Positions 1-5,249 of a stretch of DNA of 5,564 nucleotides are shown one piece after another. This stretch comes from Actinomycetota bacterium (GTDB lineage Bacteria > Actinomycetota > Thermoleophilia > Solirubrobacterales > Solirubrobacteraceae): contig JAHWJM010000194.1 in NCBI GenBank assembly GCA_019348435.1, positions 1 to 5,564 of the forward strand, in the 5' to 3' direction. The position numbers and the translations under genes are program-made. Each line of letters opens with the position of its first letter. The first letter of the stretch is position 1. The notes under the pieces are model-generated. The model was not told the DNA's origin and did no database searches. It was given only the letters and a program-made list of their open reading frames with translations.

Positions 1-528
1 CCGCTGTTCAGCTACAGGTGCACGGCGGGGACGACCTGCACGTCGGACGCGTCGACGTACGACCAGGTCGTCAACGTCACGGCGCGTACCCTCGTCGACA
101 CGACGCCCGGCCGCGGCGCGCCCGAGCTGCGCGTCACGAGCGGCGTCTACCTGCGCAACCAGAACCAGCCGCCGGTGGCGAGCTTCGTCGCGACGCCCGC
201 ATCGGCCTCGCGCACCGTCGTGCTCAACGCCGCGGGATCAGTCGACTTCGAGGGGCGCAACCTGAGCTACTACTGGTTCAAGCAGACGATGCCGACGCTG
301 GCCTCGATCGACTGCGCGAACGCGACGGTCACGAGCAGCGAGGACGTCCGCACGCTGTGGGGGGCGGGCGGCTTCATCGGCGCCGGCATCACGCTCAGCC
401 ACACGTTCCCCGATTCCGACGGCGCCGCAGGGACCAGCCGCAACATCGGGCTCGTCGTCTGCGATCCGGGCGACCGCTACGGCACGGCCGGCATCACGTC
501 TCCGATCGCCGTGCAGATCCCCAACTGA
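1..528 (+). CDS. Prepilin-like protein, C-terminal part with PKD-like domain (5' truncated)
   Basis: The reading frame is open from the first base of the window, so the start and any prepilin leader lie upstream; 175 residues are visible. The first 57 or so resemble the globular end of a prepilin-like (PilW/PilV-type) protein, closing with LRVTSGVYLRNQN. A beta-sandwich-like stretch follows from about residue 58: NQPPVASFVATP, then VVLNAAGSVDFEGRNLSYYW, then SHTFPDSDG and a final VVCDPGD. This pattern of strands, the Gly-Ser-Asp turn and the xxYxW strand recalls a PKD domain. Four cysteines (residues 17 and 23 plus one late pair) could form disulfides in an exported protein. The stop is directly followed by the ribosome site of the PilX-like gene, only 7 bp downstream, so the two are probably co-transcribed. 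Its place beside PilX, PilD and PilM supports a role as a minor or surface-exposed pilus subunit. A non-pilin secreted protein cannot be excluded without the N-terminus. Confidence 0.7.
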   Translation, partial: PLFSYRCTAGTTCTSDASTYDQVVNVTARTLVDTTPGRGAPELRVTSGVYLRNQNQPPVASFVATPASASRTVVLNAAGSVDFEGRNLSYYWFKQTMPTLASIDCANATVTSSEDVRTLWGAGGFIGAGITLSHTFPDSDGAAGTSRNIGLVVCDPGDRYGTAGITSPIAVQIPN

Positions 529-530
529 GG
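527..530 (+). promoter_or_regulatory. Ribosome binding site of the PilX-like gene
   Basis: GAGG lies across the stop codon of the preceding prepilin-like gene, five bases before the ATG at 536. The placement supports this start and suggests translational coupling between the two pilus genes. Confidence 0.6.
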
Positions 531-535
531 AAGAC

Positions 536-1834
536 ATGAAGCGCGACGACCTCCACGACGAAGACGGCTTCCTGCTCGTCACGTCGATCATCCTGCTGGC
601 GATCATGGTCAGCGTCGCGCTCGCGTCGTACGGGTTCGTCGACACCGGCCAGCAGCGCACGCGCGAGCAGCGCGAGCGCGAGACGGCGCTGAACCTCACC
701 GAGGGCGTGCTCTACAGCCAGGGCTTCGCGCTGGCGCAGAAGTGGCCGGGCAACGCGACCGCCGGCGCGAGCATGCCCGACACCTGCACGGAGACCGCAC
801 AGGCCGCGATGCTGCAGCAGTTCTGCCCGACGCCGGCGACGCTCGCCGCGGCCCAAGGGTCGCCGGCGACGGCGAACTTCGCCAACGTCGACGCGCTGGC
901 GAGCGTCACCTGGACGACGCGGATCCGCGACAACGGCGGGCCCAACCTCGCGGGCGCCTATGTCTCGGGCGCGCCGGCCGAGGCGGAGCAGAGCGGCACG
1001 AACGTCCGTACGGGCCAGCCCTACACCTGTCCCGGGCCGTGCAAGTGGGACGCCAACGGCGATCGCCAGCTGTGGGTGCAGGCGCGCAGCGTCGTGCGCG
1101 GCAAGCCGCGCAACATCGTCGCGCTGCTCAAGCGCGAGGTGTTCACGGAGGCGTTTGGGCGCAACGGCGTGACGGCGGGGAGCTTCGAGACGTCCAACCA
1201 GGGCAACAAGACGATCATCGACTCGACCGGGTCGCAGGTCGTCGTGCGCTGCCCGCTGACGGACCCGCTGTGCACCGTCTTCAACGAGAGCAAGAGCCAG
1301 GTCCTGCCGGCGGCAATCGTGAGCGACGCGGCGTACCCGCCGGCGATGACCGCCGCCCAGCTCGCGCGCTTCAAGATCGCCGCTCAGACGGCCAATCCGC
1401 CGACGTACTACACGTCCTGCCCGCCGACGTTCACGGGCACCGTCGTCTACATCGACGTGCCGCTCGGCACGGTATGCACGGACGTCAACAACGCGGTCTA
1501 CAACAGCCGGTACGAGCCGGGCATCGTGATCATGCCACGCGGTCGCCTGGACGACATCAAGGGCACGTACTTCGCGATCCTCTATCTCGGAAACGAGCAG
1601 AACTCGAGTGGCCCCGTGCTGACGCTGGCGGCGAACGCGCAGGTCTGCGGCGGCATCGCGATCGACGGTCCCGGCCGCCTCGTCGCCGGCCAGGCGAGCA
1701 GCGGCGCATCGAGCTGTGATCCGTCGCGCACCCGCAGCACGATCATGTTCCAGGAGAACGCCTTCAACGCGCTCGCGACCTTCGGCACAACCGGCCTCGT
1801 CCAGAACACCTGGCGCGAGCTGGGGCCGCGCTGA
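536..1834 (+). CDS. PilX/GspK-like minor type IV pilin (class III prepilin leader)
   Basis: The protein has 432 residues. The start follows a GAGG site at 527-530 with 5 bases of spacing. A short charged leader (residues 1-11, MKRDDLHDEDG) precedes a hydrophobic helix (12-34, FLLVTSIILLAIMVSVALA), so PilD would be expected to cut between G11 and F12. Position 5 of the mature protein is Thr rather than the usual Glu, a trait known for GspK-type tip pseudopilins. An amphipathic charged helix follows (about 38-50). Residues 172-201 contain DANGDRQLWVQARS and a run of beta-like residues typical of PilX-family proteins. The C-terminal part (about 300-432) looks like the right-handed beta-structured region often found at the end of actinobacterial PilX-like proteins, with GTYFAILYLGN, CGGIAIDGPG and the terminal NTWREL. 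Ten cysteines (84, 97, 165, 169, 239, 246, 295, 314, 371, 394) suggest disulfide stabilisation outside the membrane. The likely role is a minor pilin involved in initiating or capping the fibre. The fold assignment is clear, the exact role inferred. Confidence 0.82.
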   Translation: MKRDDLHDEDGFLLVTSIILLAIMVSVALASYGFVDTGQQRTREQRERETALNLTEGVLYSQGFALAQKWPGNATAGASMPDTCTETAQAAMLQQFCPTPATLAAAQGSPATANFANVDALASVTWTTRIRDNGGPNLAGAYVSGAPAEAEQSGTNVRTGQPYTCPGPCKWDANGDRQLWVQARSVVRGKPRNIVALLKREVFTEAFGRNGVTAGSFETSNQGNKTIIDSTGSQVVVRCPLTDPLCTVFNESKSQVLPAAIVSDAAYPPAMTAAQLARFKIAAQTANPPTYYTSCPPTFTGTVVYIDVPLGTVCTDVNNAVYNSRYEPGIVIMPRGRLDDIKGTYFAILYLGNEQNSSGPVLTLAANAQVCGGIAIDGPGRLVAGQASSGASSCDPSRTRSTIMFQENAFNALATFGTTGLVQNTWRELGPR

Positions 1835-1867
1835 CGCTCGCGCTCGAGGCTTCCATCCACCACACTC

Positions 1868-1872
1868 GAGGA
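1868..1872 (+). promoter_or_regulatory. pilD: Ribosome binding site deciding the pilD start
   Basis: GAGGA ends seven bases before the ATG at 1880 and only one base before the in-frame ATG at 1874. Normal spacing favours the second ATG, giving a protein two residues shorter than the longest reading. Confidence 0.6.
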
Positions 1873-1879
1873 AATGTCC

Positions 1880-2635
1880 ATGCCGCTCGCCCTGCTGCCC
1901 GCCGTCGCCTTCGGCCTGATCGTCGGATCGTTCCTGAACGTCGTGGCGCACAGGCTGCCGGGCCGGATGTCGCTCGCGATGCCGGCCTCGCACTGTCCGT
2001 CGTGCGAGACGCCGATCAAGCCCTACGACAACATCCCCGTGCTCTCGTGGCTGCTCCTGCGCGGGCGCTGCCGCAGCTGCTCGGAAGCGATCTCCGCGCG
2101 CTACCCGATCGTCGAGGCCTGTACCGCGGCGCTGTTCGCCGCCGTCGTCGCGGTGCACCACGGCGACTTCGCCGCGCTCGTGCTGGGCCTCGTGCTCGTC
2201 GCGTTCCTCGTGCCGATCGCGCTGATCGACCTCGACCACCGGATCATCCCCAACCGCCTGACGCTGCCGGCCGCGGTGCTCGCGGTCGTGCTCGGCACCG
2301 CGCTCGATCCGGGCGGGCAAGTCGAGCGGCTGATCGCCGGCGCCGCCGCGGGGCTGGCGCTCGGCCTGCCGTCGCTGCTGAACCCGAAGGGCATGGGCAT
2401 GGGCGACGCGAAGCTCACGGGCGTCCTCGGCCTCTATCTCGGCGCCGCCGTCGCGCCCGCCTTCTTCGTCGCGTTCCTGCTCGGGACGGTGACCGGGGTC
2501 GCGATCATCGCACGCAAGGGGATGGCGCAGGGACGCAAGACAGCCGTTCCGTTCGGTCCGTTCCTCGCGCTCGGCGGCGTCGTCGGCGTCCTCGCCGGCG
2601 ACGAGCTCGTCCAGCTGTACCTGACCGCCTTCTAG
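1880..2635 (+). CDS. pilD: Prepilin peptidase / N-methyltransferase (type IV leader peptidase)
   Basis: This integral membrane aspartic protease cleaves prepilin leaders after the conserved Gly and methylates the new N-terminus. Numbered from the ATG at 1880 it has 251 residues, a usual length for the complete two-domain enzyme. The N-terminal part shows GSFLNVVAHRLP (16-27) and two zinc-type pairs, CPSC (39-42) and CRSC (64-67), flanking the conserved YDNIPVLSWLLLRGRC stretch. The peptidase half shows LIDLDHRIIPN with Asp117/Asp119 and GMGMGDAKL with Asp176 in the GDxK motif, the expected catalytic aspartates. It ends with PFGPFLALGG. About six to eight hydrophobic segments fit the family. 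An in-frame ATG at 1874 is possible, but GAGGA at 1868-1872 is one base from it and seven from 1880, so 1880 is preferred. The substrates are presumably the two prepilin-like proteins just upstream. All key residues are present, so it should be active. Confidence 0.95.
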   Translation: MPLALLPAVAFGLIVGSFLNVVAHRLPGRMSLAMPASHCPSCETPIKPYDNIPVLSWLLLRGRCRSCSEAISARYPIVEACTAALFAAVVAVHHGDFAALVLGLVLVAFLVPIALIDLDHRIIPNRLTLPAAVLAVVLGTALDPGGQVERLIAGAAAGLALGLPSLLNPKGMGMGDAKLTGVLGLYLGAAVAPAFFVAFLLGTVTGVAIIARKGMAQGRKTAVPFGPFLALGGVVGVLAGDELVQLYLTAF

Positions 2636-2795
2636 TCCTGCTGACCGACGGCATGCGGCGGGCTGCGGCCGGGCCGCGCCACGCGTTGAGCGTGCGTGCT
2701 CCGTCCGGCTTGCGCAGCGCCGTCTGGACGTTCAGGCGATCTTCGCGCACCGCCTGTTGCGGGCCAGGACGACGCGGCCGATGCCGGTCTCGTCA
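2636..2795. other. Gap between pilD and pilM
   Basis: About 160 bp separates the pilD stop from the preferred pilM start. A G/C-rich hairpin (GCGGC-CGG-GCCGC, near 2664-2677) is present, but no T run follows, so it is not a convincing terminator. I see no clear -35/-10 pair. The reverse strand across about 2732-2815 reads like coding sequence with strong third-position G/C (ERRIDETGIGRVVLARNRR, then a stop), which is odd for an intergenic region inside a pilus operon. The forward frame leading into pilM contains tca, aga and tca codons that are rare elsewhere in the block. Confidence 0.4.
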
Positions 2796-3857
2796 ATGCG
2801 CCGCTCAAGATCAACCACCTTCGTCGGGCTGACCATCGAGCCCGGGCGCATCGCGGCCGCTCGCGTCAGCGTCAACGGATCGATCGTCATCCAGGACGGC
2901 GGACACGCCGAGCTCGAGCCGGGCGTCGTGCGAGACGGCGAGGTTGCCGATGTCGAGGCCCTGGCGGAGGCGCTGCGCGCTCTCTGGAACGAGCACAAGG
3001 ATCTCGACAAGAAGGTGCGGATCGGGGTCGCCAACGCGCGCATCGTCGTCCGCACGATCCACCTGCCGCCGATCGCCGACGCCAAGCAACTTGCGATCGC
3101 GGTCCGCTTCCAGGCCGCCGACGAGATCCCGATGCCGCTGCAGGACGCCGTGCTCGACTTCCAGTCCGTCGGCCTCGTCGAGACACCGGACGGGCCGCGT
3201 CAGCGGGTCGTCCTCGTGGCCGCGCGCCGGGAGATGATCATGCACACGCTCGCGGCCGCCCGCGCCGCCGGGCTCAAGCCGGCCGCGATCGACCTGTCCG
3301 CGTTCGGGATGGTTCGAGCTCTTCAGCAGCCGGGCGGCGGCGACGGTCCCGAGTTGTTCGTGTCGGTGGGTGGGCTGACGAACCTCGCGGTCTCCGATCG
3401 CGGCATCTGCACCTTCACGCGGGTCGCGGGCAGCGGGCTGGAGAGCCTCGCCGTCGAGCTCGCCGAGCGCCGCGAGATCACGCTGCAGGCCGCGCGCGGA
3501 TCGCTGCGCCACGTCGGTCTTGCGGCTGACCTCGCGGACGTCGACGGCGACGAGGCAGTCGTCGCCGAGGCGCGCAACGTGCTGAGCGTCGGCGTGCGCC
3601 GGATCTCGGCGGAGATTCGCGCCTCGCTGGACTTTCACCAGGCTCAGGTCGAGGACGGCAGCGTGGTGCGGCGCGTGGTGCTGACCGGCCCCGCCGTCGC
3701 CGTCGCCGGCTTCGCACCCGCCCTCGAGGCCGAGCTCGGTCTCGAGGTCCAAGAGCGGGTGGTGGCCGGCGACGAGGACCTGAGCCTTGACGCGCTCGAT
3801 GCCGGCTGCCTCAGCGTCGCCGCCGGGCTCGCCGTCGAGCAGGGCCCGGAAGCATGA
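2796..3857 (+). CDS. pilM: Type IV pilus assembly protein PilM (actin-like ATPase)
   Basis: PilM is a cytoplasmic actin/FtsA-like protein that binds the N-terminal tail of PilN and links the motor to the PilNO platform. From the ATG at 2796 it has 353 residues, the normal family size. The nucleotide-binding start FVGLTIEPGRIAAARV (residues 9-24) corresponds to the FVGLDIGS-type phosphate loop. Later come VRIGVANARIVVRTIHLPPI, a conserved central region with FQAADEIPMPLQDAVLDF, then VLVAARREMI, AIDLSAFGMVRAL and, near the end, EIRASLDFHQAQ with VVLTGPAVAVAGF, the second phosphate-binding segment (usually VxLTGGG; here GPA). Alternative in-frame starts are TTG 2757 and ATG 2781, the latter with AGGA about 11 bases upstream; none has an ideal ribosome site, so the start is uncertain. 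The stop overlaps the pilN start as ATGA, indicating coupled translation. Confidence 0.9.
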   Translation: MRRSRSTTFVGLTIEPGRIAAARVSVNGSIVIQDGGHAELEPGVVRDGEVADVEALAEALRALWNEHKDLDKKVRIGVANARIVVRTIHLPPIADAKQLAIAVRFQAADEIPMPLQDAVLDFQSVGLVETPDGPRQRVVLVAARREMIMHTLAAARAAGLKPAAIDLSAFGMVRALQQPGGGDGPELFVSVGGLTNLAVSDRGICTFTRVAGSGLESLAVELAERREITLQAARGSLRHVGLAADLADVDGDEAVVAEARNVLSVGVRRISAEIRASLDFHQAQVEDGSVVRRVVLTGPAVAVAGFAPALEAELGLEVQERVVAGDEDLSLDALDAGCLSVAAGLAVEQGPEA

Positions 3858-4156
3858 GAGCCGTCAACCTCATCCCGAGCGACGCAGCCAAGAGCGAGCG
3901 CGCGAAGTTCGTGATCCCCGCCGGGGCACCGATCGGCGCATACGTCGTCCTCGCCGTCCTCGCCGTCGCGGTCGTCGTCGCGGGTGCCTGGGCGGTCACG
4001 AACAAGCAGCTCTCCGACAGGCAGTCCGAGCTGGCTCGCGTCGAGCGTGAGGCGCAGGTGGCCGAGGCCAAGGTCTCGTCGCTGAAGTCCTACACGGAGT
4101 TCGCGGCGCTGAGCAAGGCGCGCGTCGATACCGTCGCCGGCCTGCTCGACGGGCGG
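3854..4156 (+). CDS. pilN: Type IV pilus assembly protein PilN, N-terminal part only (3' end replaced)
   Basis: PilN is a bitopic inner-membrane protein whose cytoplasmic tail binds PilM and whose outer part pairs with PilO. The N-terminus MRAVNLIPSD carries the conserved N-L-[IL]-P tail that docks into PilM. A single membrane helix covers about residues 26-48 (GAYVVLAVLAVAVVVAGAWAV), followed by a coiled-coil-like stretch (about 50-80, NKQLSDRQSELARVEREAQV) and the family-typical ALSKARVDTVAGLLDGR up to residue 101. Family members continue with about 100 more residues (a ferredoxin-like domain beginning near FDW). Here the match ends abruptly at LLDGR, where glutathione-S-transferase-like sequence takes over in the same frame. 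The frame stays open to 5146, but after about 4252 it is the wrong frame or strand of other genes, so the 430-residue product is not believable as a natural protein. The start is coupled to pilM by ATGA. Identity of the first 100 residues is secure; the truncation is probably an assembly effect. Confidence 0.85.
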
Positions 4157-4252
4157 GACTTCCTCCTCGACGACCGCCCGGGGATCGCTGACGTCCTCGC
4201 CGTGCCGTTCCTGCGCTACGGCCGCGGGGTCGAGCAGGGCGACGAGGACCCA
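4142..4252 (+). pseudogene. Fragment of a glutathione S-transferase C-terminal domain
   Basis: In the same frame as pilN, the sequence from 4142 reads LLDGRDFLLDDRPGIADV and then LAVPFLRYGRGVEQGDED. This matches the well-known C-terminal domain segment of glutathione S-transferases (LxGRDFLxGDxxSIADxxxFPFLRY), including the conserved Asp of the I-A-D box that caps a core helix, and the acidic G-D-E-D stretch common in actinobacterial members. Only about 37 residues of a protein of roughly 220 are present. There is no thioredoxin-like half, no start and no natural end. The first five codons (LLDGR, 4142-4156) fit both PilN and this family, so the joint lies there. The assignment is by memory of family motifs and is fairly confident. 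Confidence 0.65.
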
Positions 4253-4267
4253 CCCGAACTCCAGGCG

Positions 4268-4541
4268 CACGAGCGCGAGCCCGCCGAGCGCGAAACGCAA
4301 CTCGGTAGCCTGGGCGACCGCGCCGACGACCGGTGGGCCAACCAGCGAGCCGACGTACGACACGGTCGTCACCGTCGCGATCGCGGCACCGCTGCCGCCG
4401 GGGCCGCCGTGACGGCCACCCAGCGCGTAGATCGACGGTGCCCACGCCGCCGAGCCAAGACCGGCGACGATCAGGCCACCGACCGCGACCAGAGGATGCG
4501 GCGCGAGCGCAACTGCGACGATGCCGAGGACGGCCGGCAGC
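4268..4541 (-). pseudogene. Fragment of a major facilitator superfamily (MFS) transporter, last membrane helices
   Basis: Read on the reverse strand, about 90 residues show AVLGIVAVALAPHPLVAVGG and LIVAGLGSAAWAPSIYALGG, then GSGAAIATVTTVSYVGSLVG, PPVVGAVAQATELRFALGG and LALV. This matches the final third of a drug- or sugar-type MFS permease: two hydrophobic helices, a short cytoplasmic loop with Gly-Gly-His-Gly-Gly, and the A-x-x-T-T-x-x-Y-x-G-x-L-x-G-P-P helix typical of the eleventh membrane segment. The start of the gene is absent, replaced by a TauE-like segment in the same frame, and homology fades after LALV, where the forward-strand glutathione transferase piece ends. It lies opposite to the open pilN frame and cannot encode a working transporter here. 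Confidence 0.65.
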
Positions 4542-4663
4542 AGCGTGAGCGCGGCGTAGCCGACCACCACCAGGACAAGCCAGCGCAGCGCCTCGAGCGG
4601 CAGCGACTGCACCAGCCACGCCGCGATGACGACGCCAGGGATGCCGCCGATCGTGAGGCCGAG
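4541..4663 (-). pseudogene. Fragment of a TauE/SafE (TSUP) family permease, C-terminus
   Basis: On the reverse strand, about 40 residues read LGLTIGGIPGVVIAAWLVQS, then LPLEALRWLVLVVVGYAALT and LL. This is the characteristic last part of TauE/SafE (sulfite or sulfoacetate exporter-type) permeases, where a G-G-I-P-G-[VA] turn is followed by a helix ending in S-L-P, a conserved LRWLV and a final VVVxYxAxTLL helix. The family normally has about 250-270 residues; only the last two helices are present. The end runs directly, in frame, into MFS-type sequence without a stop codon. The other end coincides with the forward-strand fumarylacetoacetase segment, sharing 17 bp with it (4647-4663). It is a fragment with no plausible expression of its own. 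Confidence 0.6.
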
Positions 4664-5249
4664 CGGACAGCGAAAGGCGCCGACGGAGGAGAACCCGACG
4701 TTCGGGCCGTCGCAGCGGCTGGACATCGAAGCCGAAGTCGGTTTTGTCGTGGGCGTCCCGTCGCAGCTGGGCGTGCCGGTCGCAGTCGACGAGTTCGAGT
4801 CGCACGTCTTCGGCGTCTGCCTGGTAAACGACTGGTCGGCGCGCGACCTCCAGCGCGACGAGTCGGTCGTCCGGCTCGGCCCGGCGAAGGGAAAGGACTT
4901 CGCCTCCACCTTGGGGCCGTGGCTGGTGACGCCGGACGAGCTGGCCGACGCCCGCCGGGACAAGGGCTACGATCTTGCAATGAGCGCCAGCGTGAACGGC
5001 CTCGAATGCTCCCGCGGCACATGGTCCAGCGCGCAGTTCAGCTTCGGCGAGATGATCGAGCGCGCCTCGGCCGACGTCCGGCTGCGGCCCGGCGACCTCA
5101 TCGGCTCGGGAACGGTCGGGACGGGGTGCCTGCTGGAGGTCCGTGACGACACCCTGGGTCGATACCTGGAGCCCGGCGACAGCGTCACGCTGGCGATCGA
5201 GCGGCTCGGGGAGCTCACCGTGCCGGTCGTGGAGCGCCCGAGTCGATGA
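4626..5249 (+). CDS. Fumarylacetoacetate hydrolase family protein, 5' truncated and apparently mosaic
   Basis: The longest open reading starts at an ATG at 4626 that belongs to the neighbouring reverse-strand sequence; real homology begins near 4647 with PIVRPSGQRKAPTEENPTFG. The family cleaves C-C bonds of beta-diketo acids with a divalent metal. The metal ligands can be seen: Glu35 and Glu37 in LDIEAEVGF and Asp69 in VNDWSARD (numbered from 4626), with the catalytic-type Lys in GPAKGKDF. The first part up to NDWSARDLQ looks like true fumarylacetoacetase (last enzyme of tyrosine degradation), whereas what follows (RLGPAKGKDFAS, LGPWLVTPDEL, FSFGEMIERASADVRLRPGD, IGSGTVGTGCLLEV) matches a different FAA-hydrolase subfamily. 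The roughly 170 N-terminal residues expected of fumarylacetoacetase are missing. The stop overlaps the next gene as ATGA. The C-terminal half is a genuine gene end; the joined protein is probably not. Confidence 0.75.
   Translation: MTTPGMPPIVRPSGQRKAPTEENPTFGPSQRLDIEAEVGFVVGVPSQLGVPVAVDEFESHVFGVCLVNDWSARDLQRDESVVRLGPAKGKDFASTLGPWLVTPDELADARRDKGYDLAMSASVNGLECSRGTWSSAQFSFGEMIERASADVRLRPGDLIGSGTVGTGCLLEVRDDTLGRYLEPGDSVTLAIERLGELTVPVVERPSR

Noticed and set aside
1847..1870. Two CTCGAG copies between pilX and pilD as an operator
   Set aside because: Six-base palindromes recur by chance at this base composition. The second copy overlaps the ribosome site, and no further symmetry is seen.
494..2320. 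608-codon open frame on the minus strand
   Set aside because: It lies opposite pilX and pilD, is made of low-complexity Arg/Asp/Glu/Val/His sequence and has no recognisable domain. This is the usual shadow of GC-rich genes.
2664..2677. Hairpin after pilD as a terminator
   Set aside because: The stem is short and no T-rich run follows. Such palindromes are common in sequence this rich in G and C.
3943..3985. Gtc/ctc/gcc tandem-like repeat in pilN
   Set aside because: It simply encodes the Val/Leu/Ala membrane helix (VLAVLAVAVVVA).
3644..4963. 439-codon minus-strand frame read as one transporter
   Set aside because: Only the middle (about 4268-4663) has transporter homology and it belongs to two families. 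The ends are antisense to pilM/pilN and FAA hydrolase.
4157..5146. Continuation of the pilN frame to a 430-residue protein
   Set aside because: After the short transferase piece the frame is antisense or out of frame with recognisable MFS, TauE and FAA hydrolase sequences and is Arg-rich low complexity, so it is not a real PilN domain.
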